A stretch of DNA of 64,000 nt, from assembly GCF_026261605.1 (NCBI RefSeq), contig NZ_CP102486.1, positions 1,054,001-1,118,000 on the forward strand. Direction: 5' to 3'. Every line of letters starts with the position of its first letter. The stretch's first letter is position 1. Both the position numbers and the translations under genes were made by a program. The notes beneath the pieces were generated by a model that worked only from the letters and a program-made list of their open reading frames with translations, made no database searches and was not told the DNA's origin. Shown here in pieces: positions 42,261-51,457 of the stretch. This DNA is from Dechloromonas sp. A34. Lineage in GTDB: Bacteria; Pseudomonadota; Gammaproteobacteria; Burkholderiales; Rhodocyclaceae.

Positions 42261-43156
42261 ACGCCTGGTTCGGTCACCATCGCGCAGCCGTCGGGTCCGC
42301 CGTTCGTCGCCTGTGGTCGACGCCGCTCAACACGCTGCTTTCCCTGCTGGTCATCGGTATCGCGCTGACCCTGCCGGGTTTCGGTTATGTCGTGCTCGAC
42401 AATTTGCGCGACCTCGGGCGCAACGCCTCGGGCGTGCAGCAGATCAGCCTGTTCATGAATCTGGATGTCGGCAAGAAGGACGTCGGAGAGATCGAAGGCC
42501 GACTGCGGGCGGCAGCGACCGGCAAGTGGCGCTTCGTGCCCAAGGAAGAGGCCCTGAAACGGATGCAGAAGAGCGAGGGCATGGCGGAGATCGTCGCCAG
42601 CCTGCCGCGCAATCCCTTGCCCGACGCCTTCATCGTCGAACCGAGCAATACCGAGCCCGAGGCCCTGGAAATCCTGCGCAAGGAAATCGCCGGCTGGCCC
42701 AAGGTCGCCCATGTTCAGCTCGATTCGGCCTGGGTCAAGCGCTTCGACGCTTTTCTCAAGCTCGGCAAGCTGGCCTTGTCGATGCTGGCCGGGCTCTTCG
42801 CCGCCGGCCTGGTCGCCGTCACCTTCAACACCATCCGCCTGCAGGTCATGGCCCAGACGGCTGAAATCGAGGTGGCGCGGATGATCGGCGCGACTGATTC
42901 CTTCATTCGCCGCCCGTTCTATTATTTCGGCGCGCTCCAGGGCGGCCTCGGCGGGCTGCTCGCCGCGGGACTGGTGCTCAGCGGACTACGCCTGCTGGCC
43001 GCTCCGGTAGGCGATCTGGCAACGCTTTACGGAGCCAGTTTCAGCCTGCATACGCCGGGTGTCGGCGAAGTGGCGGCGCTCGCCGGCATAGGGGCCTTGC
43101 TCGGCTGGCTGGGGGCGCAACTGTCGGTCAGCCTGTCGCTCCGGAAGTTTGACTAG
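42257..43156 (+). CDS. ftsX: Cell division protein FtsX
   Basis: The 299-residue inner-membrane partner of FtsE has four membrane spans (about 24-44, 170-195, 220-245 and 265-290) and a periplasmic domain between spans 1 and 2. The conserved cytoplasmic EVARMIGATDSFIRRPFYYFG block is present. It ends within the first codons of the next gene, which starts at a TTG 8 bases before the ftsX stop. Confidence 0.95.
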   Translation: MNAWFGHHRAAVGSAVRRLWSTPLNTLLSLLVIGIALTLPGFGYVVLDNLRDLGRNASGVQQISLFMNLDVGKKDVGEIEGRLRAAATGKWRFVPKEEALKRMQKSEGMAEIVASLPRNPLPDAFIVEPSNTEPEALEILRKEIAGWPKVAHVQLDSAWVKRFDAFLKLGKLALSMLAGLFAAGLVAVTFNTIRLQVMAQTAEIEVARMIGATDSFIRRPFYYFGALQGGLGGLLAAGLVLSGLRLLAAPVGDLATLYGASFSLHTPGVGEVAALAGIGALLGWLGAQLSVSLSLRKFD

Positions 43157-44771
43157 TCACAGAGACCTGGCGCCCGGCCTCAACCGGCGCGAGTTTCTTT
43201 GTGCCGTCGGCGCGGCGGCCATCGCCGGATGTGGGCCCGTCGGAAAACCACCTCTGCCGCCGGGGGAATTGCTCGGCATGTCATTGGCGCGGGGGCATCG
43301 CCTGCGCGACGGCGGTTTCCCAGCACCCTCCGAGGTCCGCAAGACCGGCGTGCTGGTCGTCGGCGGAGGTATTTCCGGCCTTTCGGCCGCCTGGCAACTC
43401 GCCAAGGCGGGCGTCGACGATTTCCTGGTGCTCGAAATGGAAAGCGAAGCCGGTGGCAATTCGCGCGCCGGCCACAGCGAGTTGGTTGCTTATCCGTGGG
43501 GTGCCCACTATCTGCCACTGCCGACGCCTGAGGCGAACTGGGTGCGTGAACTGCTCGGCGAACTGGGCGTCTTGCAGGGCGACCCGGGTGCCGACCGGCC
43601 GGTGTATGAGGAAAGATGTCTCTGCGCCACCCCGCAGGAACGGGTCTATCGCAACGGATTGTGGGAAGAGGGCATGCTGCCGCAACGCGGGATCGATGCC
43701 GCGGAACGCGATCAGCAGCGCCGTTTCCACGAACGCATGAATGACCTGAAGCGGGCCACGGGGCGCGATGGCCGGCGCGTCTTCGCGATCCCCATGGAGC
43801 TCTCCAGCCGCGACCCCGAGTGGCTGGCCCTGGACCGGATTTCCTTCGCGCAGTGGCTGAGCGACAACGGTTTCACCATGCCGACCGTGCACTGGCTGGC
43901 CAACTATGCCTGTCGCGACGATTACGGCATGGCGCATGAACAGACCTCAGCCTGGGCCGGCCTGCACTATTTCGCCTGCCGCAATGGCGAGGCCGCCAAC
44001 GCCGCCAGCGACACCGTGCTCACCGCACCGGAGGGCAATGCCTGGCTGGCACGAGGGCTGGCCCGCCGGGCCGCCGGGCGGATTCTGACCGACGCGCTGG
44101 TCTGGCGTATCGAGGAAGGCAAGCACGGGGTCACGGTCGATGCCATGCTCGGCGACAAGTCGGTGCGCTTCGCGGCGCGGCAGTTGATCTGGGCCGCCCC
44201 GGCTTTCGTCCTGCCCCGGGTCTGGCCGGCGATGCCGGCCGAACTGCGGGCGGCCGCCCGGGGCGGCGACTACGCGCCCTGGCTGACCGCCAACCTGCAT
44301 TTGTCCGATTTCCCCGAGGAGCGCCACGGGGCACCGCCAGCCTGGGACAACGTGCTTTACCACAGTGCCGGTCTCGGTTACGTGGTGGCGACCCAGCAAC
44401 TGATCCGGCGTCGGCTGAGCGGGACCGTTTTTACCTGGTACCGTGCCCTGCACGATGTGCCGCCGGCCGAGGGGCGCCGCCTGTTGCTGACGACGCCGCG
44501 CGAGGTATGGGCCGAGGGGGTTCTGACCGAGCTGGAAGGGATTCATCCCGATATTCGGCGCCTGACCACGCGCCTCGACGTCTTCCGCAATGCGCATGCC
44601 ATGCGCCGCCCGGTGCCGGGCAGCCTGTGGGGCGGGCCGCGTCAACTGCTGGCCGGCTATCGCAGTCGGCATCTGACGCTGGCGCATGCCGACCTCTCGG
44701 GATTTTCCCTGTTCGAGGAAGCGCAATACCGTGGGGTGATCGCCGCTGAACGCGTCATGTTATCCATTTGA
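43149..44771 (+). CDS. FAD-dependent oxidoreductase with Tat/lipoprotein-type N-terminus
   Basis: The 540-residue protein starts with a TTG overlapping ftsX by 8 bases. The N-terminus carries LNRREFLCAVGAAAIAGCG: a twin-arginine motif followed by a lipobox-like AIAGC. The FAD dinucleotide fold is VLVVGGGISGLSAAW, with an amine-oxidase-like layout (GGNSRAGH), and the C-terminal FAD contact region is near residues 490-535. Substrate is unknown. Export in folded form by Tat, then lipid anchoring, is inferred. Flavin amine-oxidase relatives are often encoded near spermidine-synthase-like genes; one is in this window at 23.5 kb but not adjacent. Confidence 0.82.
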   Translation: MTSHRDLAPGLNRREFLCAVGAAAIAGCGPVGKPPLPPGELLGMSLARGHRLRDGGFPAPSEVRKTGVLVVGGGISGLSAAWQLAKAGVDDFLVLEMESEAGGNSRAGHSELVAYPWGAHYLPLPTPEANWVRELLGELGVLQGDPGADRPVYEERCLCATPQERVYRNGLWEEGMLPQRGIDAAERDQQRRFHERMNDLKRATGRDGRRVFAIPMELSSRDPEWLALDRISFAQWLSDNGFTMPTVHWLANYACRDDYGMAHEQTSAWAGLHYFACRNGEAANAASDTVLTAPEGNAWLARGLARRAAGRILTDALVWRIEEGKHGVTVDAMLGDKSVRFAARQLIWAAPAFVLPRVWPAMPAELRAAARGGDYAPWLTANLHLSDFPEERHGAPPAWDNVLYHSAGLGYVVATQQLIRRRLSGTVFTWYRALHDVPPAEGRRLLLTTPREVWAEGVLTELEGIHPDIRRLTTRLDVFRNAHAMRRPVPGSLWGGPRQLLAGYRSRHLTLAHADLSGFSLFEEAQYRGVIAAERVMLSI

Positions 44772-44870
44772 GTTAATGACATTGGCTTGACCGTGAGGCT
44801 TTGATGCTGCATAGTGCCCGCCTTTCGGCGCCTTCTTTGGGCCCGGCAAACCGCTCAACCAAGATGGGGA

Positions 44871-45668
44871 ATGATGATGCGAAAAGGATTTGATATTGGC
44901 TCGAAGGCATCCGCGCTGGCCGTTTCTTTCGGTTTCTTGCTGGCTGCCTGTGGTGGCAACGGTGGGACCGGAGTGACCGCCGACAACGTTTCCGGTTTGA
45001 CGGCGGCCGGTGCCTCGGCACTGAAAGCGGCAACCTTGAACGATGCCGATGTCAAGGAGCTTTCCGACAAGTCATGCGCCTCGCTCGATGCATCATCCAA
45101 AATCGCTGCACCGAAAAGCAAGGAAGCACTGCGCCTGGCCAAGATCGTCAAGGGCATGCCGGCGACCGTCAATGGGGTGGCGATCAACTACAAGGTCTAT
45201 GTCACCAAGGACGTCAATGCCTGGGCCATGAACAACGGCTGCGTGCGGGTTTACTCCGGCCTGCTCGGGCTGATGAACGACGACGAGGTGCGGGCGGTGG
45301 TCGGCCATGAAATCGGTCACGTTGCCCTCGGCCATTCCAAGGCGACGATGCAAACCGCTTATGCCGCATCGGCTGCCCGCCAGGTGGCTGCTTCCGCCGG
45401 GAATTCGGCAGTTGCCGCGATCAGCCAGTCGCAACTGGGCGAACTCGCCGAAAAGCTGGTCAATGCACAATTCTCCCAGGTTCAGGAGAGCGCTGCGGAT
45501 GACCATGCCTACGACGTGCTAAAGGGCGGCAAGTTCAAGCTCAACGGTTTGGTGACGGCCTTCGAGAAGCTGGCCAAGCTCGGCGATAACAGCAGCATGT
45601 TCAGCTCGCATCCGCCGTCCAGCGAACGGGCCCAGCGCATGCGCGAGAAAATTGCCGCCAAGAAGTAA
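44871..45668 (+). CDS. M48 family metallopeptidase lipoprotein (LoiP/YggG-like)
   Basis: The 265-residue protein has a lipoprotein signal ending LLAACGGNG. The zinc motif HEIGH (VVGHEIGHVALGH) and downstream Glu in QESAADDHAYDVL are the M48 signatures. HPPSSERAQRMRE near the C-terminus is typical of the YggG/LoiP group of outer-membrane proteases. Three consecutive ATGs (44871, 44874, 44877) follow a GGGGA sequence; translation may start at any of them. It is monocistronic and ends before a terminator-like hairpin. Confidence 0.9.
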   Translation: MMMRKGFDIGSKASALAVSFGFLLAACGGNGGTGVTADNVSGLTAAGASALKAATLNDADVKELSDKSCASLDASSKIAAPKSKEALRLAKIVKGMPATVNGVAINYKVYVTKDVNAWAMNNGCVRVYSGLLGLMNDDEVRAVVGHEIGHVALGHSKATMQTAYAASAARQVAASAGNSAVAAISQSQLGELAEKLVNAQFSQVQESAADDHAYDVLKGGKFKLNGLVTAFEKLAKLGDNSSMFSSHPPSSERAQRMREKIAAKK

Positions 45669-45707
45669 GCGAATTTCTGCCGCCTGATCAGGCGGTTCGG
45701 GAGCGAC

Positions 45708-45734
45708 AAAGGAGCCGGCGTTTGCCGGCTCTTT
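45708..45734 (+). terminator. Terminator-like hairpin after M48 peptidase
   Basis: AAAGGAGCCGGC and GCCGGCTCTTT pair around a short loop. A perfect palindrome CCGCCTGATCAGGCGG lies just before at 45680-45695. Confidence 0.65.
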
Positions 45735-45761
45735 CATGTCAGTTTGCCGTATGTCGGTTCT

Positions 45762-46979
45762 TCAGCGATAAAGCAAAAAATCCGCCCGCGTTGCCTCCCA
45801 GGCCTGTTCGTCAGTTGTCGTCAGGGCGTCGAGCTCTTCGGGCCGGGCTCTCGGGTCGTCCACCCATTCCCGCAGCAACGGCGAGCCGTTGATCAGGTCG
45901 ATGGCCAGCCGGTCATGTTCGTATTCGTAGGCAAAGTCGCGCCACAGCGGGTAATCCGGGGCAAGGCGGCGGATCGCCTTGAAGGCCAGGGCCTGCAGGC
46001 GCCAGGGGCGGAAGGCGGCATGCTCGTAGTGCGGCGCCTCGGCATGGATCTGTATGCCGTTGCACAACCGGCCGGCATGTTTGTGGAAGGTCGGCTCGAA
46101 CCAGATGTTGCGCAGCTTGCAGCCGGTCAGCCAGTCTGGGGCTAACGACTGCATCTCTTCGAGGATGGCGCACGCGTCGAGATCCGGTGCGCCGAACAGC
46201 TCCAGCGGCCGGGTCGTGCCACGGCCCTCGGAAAGCGTACAGCCTTCGAGCAGCACCGTGCCGGCATAGGCCCGGGCCATCGCCAGGTTGGGGGCGTTCG
46301 GGCTGGGGTTGATCCAGGTTCGTTCGCCGAGCGGCCAACCGTGGCCGGGGGCGGCTTCCGGCTGCCAGCCCTGCATGGTGACGACCTGGCAATCGACATC
46401 GAGCTTTAACGTGGCGATGAACCACTGCGCCAGTTCGCCCATGGTCAGGCCGTGGCGCATCGGCAGCGGACCGGCGCCGACGAAGCTTTCCCAGCCTTCG
46501 CGCAGGGTCAGGCCCTCGACCGGCCGGCCAGCCGGGTTCGGGCGGTCAAGCACCCAGACCGCTTTGCCATGCCGGGCGGCGGCTTCGAGCACATAGCGCA
46601 GTGTCGTGATGAAAGTGTAGATGCGGCAACCGAGGTCTTGCAGGTCGACCAGTAGCACGTCGAAGCTGTCCATCATCGCATCGGTGGGCCGGCGCACCTC
46701 GCCGTACAGGCTGAAGACGGGGATGCCGAGTTGCGGGTCGAGGAAGTCAGGCGATTCGACCATGTTGTCCTGCTTGTCGCCGCGCAAGCCATGCTGCGGA
46801 CCGAAGGCAGCGCTCAGCTTGATCTCCGGGACCGCCGCCAGGGCGTCGAGCGTATGGCCGAGGTCGGCGGTGACCGAGGCCGGGTGGGCGAGCAGGGCGA
46901 TGCGCCGGCCGGCCAGCGGGCGGCGCAGGGCGGGGTCGGCGATAAACCGGTCGATACCGAATTGAAGGTGCGAGGTCAT
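45762..46979 (-). CDS. DUF1343 protein (NamZ-like exo-N-acetylmuramidase family)
   Basis: The 405-residue protein matches DUF1343 throughout: GPQHGLRGDKQDNM, FSLYGEVRRPTDAMM, DLQDLGCRIYTFITT, LDRPNPAG and EGCTLSEGRGTTRPLELFGAP. Characterised NamZ enzymes remove N-acetylmuramic acid from muropeptides. No signal peptide is present, so this copy would act in the cytoplasm, for example in cell-wall recycling. Its ATG overlaps the preceding gene's stop by 4 bases (ATGA). Substrate is inferred from the family. Confidence 0.85.
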   Translation of the reverse strand: MTSHLQFGIDRFIADPALRRPLAGRRIALLAHPASVTADLGHTLDALAAVPEIKLSAAFGPQHGLRGDKQDNMVESPDFLDPQLGIPVFSLYGEVRRPTDAMMDSFDVLLVDLQDLGCRIYTFITTLRYVLEAAARHGKAVWVLDRPNPAGRPVEGLTLREGWESFVGAGPLPMRHGLTMGELAQWFIATLKLDVDCQVVTMQGWQPEAAPGHGWPLGERTWINPSPNAPNLAMARAYAGTVLLEGCTLSEGRGTTRPLELFGAPDLDACAILEEMQSLAPDWLTGCKLRNIWFEPTFHKHAGRLCNGIQIHAEAPHYEHAAFRPWRLQALAFKAIRRLAPDYPLWRDFAYEYEHDRLAIDLINGSPLLREWVDDPRARPEELDALTTTDEQAWEATRADFLLYR

Positions 46980-47521
46980 GGGGTTTCGAGTTGCAGAGTG
47001 AAACTGGATCGGAGGTGGAAGTCAGGAGCAGGGCCGCCGTGGCTGAGCGCCCAGTAGCTCCTGCTCCCGTCGCTGCCTTCGATGACCGCGCTCAGGCCGA
47101 CGTGCAGCATGGCCGCGGTTGGCAGGAGGGCGCGGGCGATTGTCGCGTCGAGTTGGAAACCATCGGGCAGTAGGCGGAAGGTGCTGAGGGGAGCGAGCGG
47201 TGCCTGGAAGCGCTCGTCGCGGCCGCGGTAATCGGTGAAGCGGTAGGCTGCCCACTGGCCGGAAGGCGAGAAATTGAATTCCCGATAGTCGGTGCCGCTG
47301 TCGCTGGCGATGAAGGCTTCGCAGCAGGTGTGCTGCCACAGGCCGTCGGTCGCCGTTGCCGGCGAGGGCGGCGGGATGATGAAGTCGTGTGGGTCGCCAG
47401 TCAGGCGAAAGTTCAGCGCCAGGCCGTTGGCCGAATAGTCAGCGGCAACCGCAAGCGCGATGATCCCGCTGGCTGCTGAGGCCGGGTGGCAGACGAGTGC
47501 GTTCAGGTGACGGCCGGACAC
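46976..47521 (-). CDS. DOMON-like domain protein (uncharacterised)
   Basis: The product from GTG 47521 (VSGRHLNALVCHPAS) is 181 residues. The frame is open back to 47677, but the region before GTG is Pro/Arg-rich and unlikely to be coding. The beta-rich core has WQHTCCEAFIAS, YREFNFSPSGQWAAYRF and SYWALSHGG. These blocks are typical of the DOMON-like domain proteins of Proteobacteria, whose ligand may be haem or sugar. No signal peptide is seen. Coupling to the NamZ-like gene (ATGA) suggests a shared process, not yet defined. Confidence 0.75.
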   Translation of the reverse strand: MSGRHLNALVCHPASAASGIIALAVAADYSANGLALNFRLTGDPHDFIIPPPSPATATDGLWQHTCCEAFIASDSGTDYREFNFSPSGQWAAYRFTDYRGRDERFQAPLAPLSTFRLLPDGFQLDATIARALLPTAAMLHVGLSAVIEGSDGSRSYWALSHGGPAPDFHLRSSFTLQLETP

Positions 47522-47738
47522 GGCGATATTTTCCGGGAGTTGTGCAGGGCCGTAGTTTAGCTGCCCTGGGGGGCGCCGGCCAAACGGCTGCTGCCTAACC
47601 GGCGGGGTGCTGCGCCGGCTGGGGCGCTGCGCCAACCGGTAGCTGCCGGTAGTTCCCCAAACCGCCTGACATGGCAAGGCATGGCGTTTTGGTTTAAGTT
47701 ACCGCCTTTGCCAAAAATGCTTGTAGGGATATAAGAAA

Positions 47739-49103
47739 ATGACACCGCTGCGCATCAATCTGGAACAGGAAGAAATCCCCACCCACTGGTACAACGTCGT
47801 CGCCGACATGCCCAATCCGCCATCGCCGCCGCTCGGGCCGGATGGCCAGCCGGTGCCGCCGGAGGCGATGGGGGCAATCTTCCCGGGGCCGATTCTTGAA
47901 CAGGAAATGTCGGCCGAGCGCTGGATCGCCATCCCCGAAGAAGTCCGCCAGATCTACGCCCTGTGGCGCCCGGCGCCGCTCTGCCGGGCCTTGCGTCTGG
48001 AACAGGCCCTCGGTACGCCGGCCAAGATATTCTACAAATACGAAGGCGTCTCGCCGGCCGGTTCGCACAAGCCGAACTCTGCCGTGCCGCAGGCTTTCTA
48101 CAACAAGCTGGCCGGCACCAAAAAGCTGACTACCGAAACCGGCGCCGGCCAGTGGGGCTCGTCGATCGCCTTCGCCGGCCAGATGTTCGGCCTGCCGGTG
48201 CGCGTCTTCATGGTCAAGGTCAGCTATGAGCAGAAGCCTTTCCGCCGCTCGATGATGCAGACCTGGGGCGCCGATGTCTTCTCCAGCCCGACCAACCTGA
48301 CCAATGCCGGGCGCGCCGCGCTGGCCGCCGACCCCAATAACCAGGGCTCGCTCGGCCTGGCGATTTCCGAAGCCGTCGAGGAAGCAGCCGCCGATCCCGG
48401 TACCTGCTACACGCTGGGCTCGGTACTCAACCACGTGCTGCTGCACCAGACGGTGATCGGCCTCGAGGCCAAGAAGCAGTTCGACAAGATCGGCCTCTAC
48501 CCCGATGTGATCTTCGGGCCTTGCGGCGGGGGCTCCAGCTTTGGCGGCATCGCCTTCCCCTTTCTCGCCGACAAAGCCGCCGGCGACAAGCGGGCGACCA
48601 ACCTGCGCTGCGTCGCCGTCGAGCCGACTTCCTGCCCGACCCTGACCAAGGGCCATTACGCCTACGATTACGGTGACGTGTCTGGCTATACGCCGATCAT
48701 GAAAATGTACACGCTGGGTCATGACTTCATGCCGCCCGGCATTCATGCCGGCGGTCTGCGCTACCACGGCGATTCGCCGCTCGTCTCGCAATTGCTGAAT
48801 GAAGGCCGGATCGAGGCGCTGGCCGTGCCACAGGTCGCGACCTTCGATGCCGGCGTCCAGTTTGCGCGGGCCGAGGGCATCATTCCGGCGCCGGAGTCCT
48901 GCCATGCCATTCGCGCCGCCATCGACGAAGCGCTCAGGTGCAAGGCGACCGGCGAGCCGAAGACCATCCTGTTCAGCCTGACCGGTCACGGCCACTTCGA
49001 CATGGCTTCCTACGACAAGTATTTCGCCGGTCAGCTGGAAGACTTCGATTACCCGGCCGAGGCGATCGCCGAGTCGCTGAAACATCTGCCCAAGGTCGGC
49101 TGA
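47739..49103 (+). CDS. trpB2: TrpB2-type tryptophan synthase beta-like protein
   Basis: The 454-residue PLP enzyme is of the TrpB2 subgroup, longer than TrpB1 (about 400) with an N-terminal extension. The PLP lysine is in GSHKPNSA. The phosphate-binding loop is GPCGGGSSFGG. Catalytic Glu lies in KLTTETGAGQWG. No trpA is adjacent, so it should act as a stand-alone serine/indole (or serine deaminase-like) enzyme. About 217 bases precede it without a recognised gene or leader peptide. The SPOR gene follows after 3 bases. Confidence 0.93.
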   Translation: MTPLRINLEQEEIPTHWYNVVADMPNPPSPPLGPDGQPVPPEAMGAIFPGPILEQEMSAERWIAIPEEVRQIYALWRPAPLCRALRLEQALGTPAKIFYKYEGVSPAGSHKPNSAVPQAFYNKLAGTKKLTTETGAGQWGSSIAFAGQMFGLPVRVFMVKVSYEQKPFRRSMMQTWGADVFSSPTNLTNAGRAALAADPNNQGSLGLAISEAVEEAAADPGTCYTLGSVLNHVLLHQTVIGLEAKKQFDKIGLYPDVIFGPCGGGSSFGGIAFPFLADKAAGDKRATNLRCVAVEPTSCPTLTKGHYAYDYGDVSGYTPIMKMYTLGHDFMPPGIHAGGLRYHGDSPLVSQLLNEGRIEALAVPQVATFDAGVQFARAEGIIPAPESCHAIRAAIDEALRCKATGEPKTILFSLTGHGHFDMASYDKYFAGQLEDFDYPAEAIAESLKHLPKVG

Positions 49104-49106
49104 TCC

Positions 49107-49811
49107 GTGAAAACGCTTGTTTTCCTGCTGGTCCTCGCCAACTTGCTGTTCTATGCCTTCAGCGCCGGCTACTTCGGCCGGCCGGACAACCCGGATGCCG
49201 TGCGCGTCGAGAAGCAGGTGCTGCCCGAGCGCATGCGCATCGTTTCGCGCGGCGAGGCCCCAGCCAGTCCCGCCAAAGCGGTGGAGCCGGTCAAGCCGGA
49301 GGTTGTCGCCGAGGCGCCCAGGGCCGAGCCGGTGACCAAGGTTGAGGAGCCGGCAGCGGTTTGTCTGGCCTGGGAACATCTGCCGCCAGTGGATGCCGAG
49401 CGGGTCGCTTCCCTGGTCTCGAGCAAGTTTGCCGAGTTCAAGGTGGTTCGTCGGGTGGTGGCCAGCGAAGGCAATGGCTGGGGGGTATTCGTTCCGCCCC
49501 TGGCGGGCAAGGCCGATGCCGAAAGAAAGGCGACGGAACTGCGTCAGCTCGGCGTGACGGACTATTTCATCGTTCAGGACGGCCCCATTCGCAACGCCAT
49601 TTCGCTGGGCATCTTCTCCAGCGAGAAGGGGGCGCAGGAGCGGCTGGCCGAGCTCAAGGAGAAGGGCGTGCGCTCGGCGCGCGTGATGCCCCGCCCGGGC
49701 AAGGACAGCACAGTCAATGTTCAGGCAACCGGGCCGGCCTCATCCAAGGAGGCCCTGCTCGCGGCGATCGGCAAGGCCGTGCCGAAGTCAGACGTTGTGG
49801 GCTGCAAGTGA
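49107..49811 (+). CDS. SPOR domain protein, single-pass inner membrane
   Basis: The 234-residue protein starts at a GTG 3 bases after the trpB2 stop. One N-terminal membrane span (residues 3-21) leads into a Pro/Ala/Glu-rich linker (40-85) and a C-terminal SPOR domain (about 120-200, YFIVQDGPIRNAISLGIFSS). SPOR domains bind denuded glycan at the septum. Its stop overlaps the coaE start (GTGA). A link with zapD two genes downstream is plausible. Confidence 0.85.
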   Translation: MKTLVFLLVLANLLFYAFSAGYFGRPDNPDAVRVEKQVLPERMRIVSRGEAPASPAKAVEPVKPEVVAEAPRAEPVTKVEEPAAVCLAWEHLPPVDAERVASLVSSKFAEFKVVRRVVASEGNGWGVFVPPLAGKADAERKATELRQLGVTDYFIVQDGPIRNAISLGIFSSEKGAQERLAELKEKGVRSARVMPRPGKDSTVNVQATGPASSKEALLAAIGKAVPKSDVVGCK

Positions 49812-50431
49812 GCGATTTTGTTGTCGGCCTGACCGGTGGCATCGGCAGCGGCAAAAGCACGGTGGCCGAGCTCTTTGTCGAGTTTGGCGCAGTGCTGGTC
49901 GATACCGACGCCATCGCCCATGAGCTGACGGGGCCCGGTGGCGCGGCAATGCCGGCGCTGCGGGCCGAGTTCGGGGCGGCGATTGCCGGCGCCGATGGCG
50001 CGCTGGATCGGGCTGCGATGCGGCAGCGGGTTTTTGCCGATCCGGCGGCGAGGGAAAGGCTGGAGGCGATCCTGCATCCGCTGATTCGCCGCTTGTCCGA
50101 TGAGCGCTGCCGGGCAGCTTGCTCGCCCTATGTCATCCTGGCGGTTCCCCTGCTGGTCGAGTCCGGCGCTTATCGCGAACGCTGCGACCGGATTGTCGTG
50201 GTCGATTGTCCGGAAAGCCTGCAGATCCAGCGGGTTATGACCCGCAACGGCTTGTCGGCAGCCGAGGTCGAAGCCATCATGGCCGCCCAGGCCAGCCGTC
50301 AGCAACGACTTGCCGTGGCCGATGATGTTGTGCTCAATGACGCCGATTTTTCCCGGTTGCGCGACCAGGTTCAGGAGCTGCATCGAAAGTATCTACTACT
50401 TTTAGCTGAAATACCTAAAGCAAGCTGTTGA
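49808..50431 (+). CDS. coaE: Dephospho-CoA kinase
   Basis: The 207-residue enzyme performs the last step of CoA synthesis, phosphorylating dephospho-CoA. GLTGGIGSGKSTVAELF is the P-loop, DTDAIAHEL the conserved second motif, and VPLLVESG the third. GTG 49808 overlaps the SPOR gene's TGA (GTGA). zapD follows after about 60 bases in the conserved coaE-zapD-yacG order. Confidence 0.96.
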   Translation: MSDFVVGLTGGIGSGKSTVAELFVEFGAVLVDTDAIAHELTGPGGAAMPALRAEFGAAIAGADGALDRAAMRQRVFADPAARERLEAILHPLIRRLSDERCRAACSPYVILAVPLLVESGAYRERCDRIVVVDCPESLQIQRVMTRNGLSAAEVEAIMAAQASRQQRLAVADDVVLNDADFSRLRDQVQELHRKYLLLLAEIPKASC

Positions 50432-50491
50432 GATTTGCACGCAAATAGCTCAAAATCCACACAATTTTCCGTTTCTTCGGACACTGGCCGC

Positions 50492-51250
50492 GTGATAACT
50501 TACGAATACCCGTTCAACGAACGCATCCGCACGCTGCTGCGTCTGGAGGATCTGTTCGAAAAAACGGCGCATTTCGCTCAGGGCGATGGCCAGCTCGAGC
50601 ACCACACGGCGCTCGTCACGATGTTCGAAATCCTTGAGGTGGCCGGTCGCGCCGACCTTAAGATGGACCTCATCCAGGAACTCGAACGGCAGCGCCAGAC
50701 CTTGCTGGCCTATCGCAACAATCCCGATATTTCGGAGGAGGCGCTCTCCGGCGCACTCTACGAAATTGAACAATCATCGGCGGCGTTGCTTGGCATGACC
50801 GGCAAGATCGGCCAATACATGCGCGACAACGACTGGCTGATGGGTATCAAGAGCCGGGCGGCGATTCCCGGTGGGGTCTGCGAATTCGATCTGCCGTCTT
50901 ATCACTGGTGGCTGCACCGCGATCCTGAAATGCGTCGCGAGGCACTGGCGGGATGGACCAAGCCGCTGATGCCGCTACGCGACGCGGCAGCCATCGTGCT
51001 GCGCCTGCTGCGCTCAAGCGGCCGGCCGAAGAGCTACACGGCGCCGAACGGCCAGTTTCAGCTCAACCTTGGCGGGACCGCGGCCCAGATGGTGCGCGTG
51101 ACGCTCGATATCGACGAGCCGGCAATTCCCGAAGTCAGCGCCAACAAGTATTTTCTCAACATCCGCTTCACCAAGCCGCCGACCAGCGAACTCAAGGCGC
51201 GGGGCTGCGAGCGCGATGTCGCCTTCGACCTGACCTTCTGCAATCTCTGA
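50492..51250 (+). CDS. zapD: Cell division protein ZapD
   Basis: The 252-residue FtsZ-bundling protein stabilises the Z ring. [22 protein letters not shown] is the family start; GTG at 50492 was chosen because known homologues begin MI(S/T)[16 protein letters not shown] and [18 protein letters not shown] blocks are also conserved. The stop overlaps the yacG start (TGATG). Confidence 0.94.
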   Translation: MITYEYPFNERIRTLLRLEDLFEKTAHFAQGDGQLEHHTALVTMFEILEVAGRADLKMDLIQELERQRQTLLAYRNNPDISEEALSGALYEIEQSSAALLGMTGKIGQYMRDNDWLMGIKSRAAIPGGVCEFDLPSYHWWLHRDPEMRREALAGWTKPLMPLRDAAAIVLRLLRSSGRPKSYTAPNGQFQLNLGGTAAQMVRVTLDIDEPAIPEVSANKYFLNIRFTKPPTSELKARGCERDVAFDLTFCNL

Positions 51251-51456
51251 TGGCCGAGAACAAGGTTCGCAAGGTTCGTTGCCCGCAGTGTGGCGGCGAA
51301 TCGCTGTGGTCGCCGGAGAATCCGTGGCGGCCGTTCTGTTCCGAACGCTGCAAGCAGATCGATCTCGGTTGCTGGGCCAGCGACTCGTACCGGATTCCGG
51401 TGCAGACGCAGCCGGGCGAAGTGGACGGCGAACTGCCCGACTCGCCGGAATCCTGA
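51250..51456 (+). CDS. yacG: DNA gyrase inhibitor YacG (zinc finger)
   Basis: The 68-residue zinc protein has CPQCGG and [12 protein letters not shown], the four-cysteine site (C-x2-C, C-x3-C) of YacG, which binds GyrB. It is coupled to zapD by a 1-base TGATG overlap. It converges on the Nudix-ThiE gene, with only 1 base between stops. Confidence 0.95.
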   Translation: MAENKVRKVRCPQCGGESLWSPENPWRPFCSERCKQIDLGCWASDSYRIPVQTQPGEVDGELPDSPES

Positions 51457-51457
51457 G

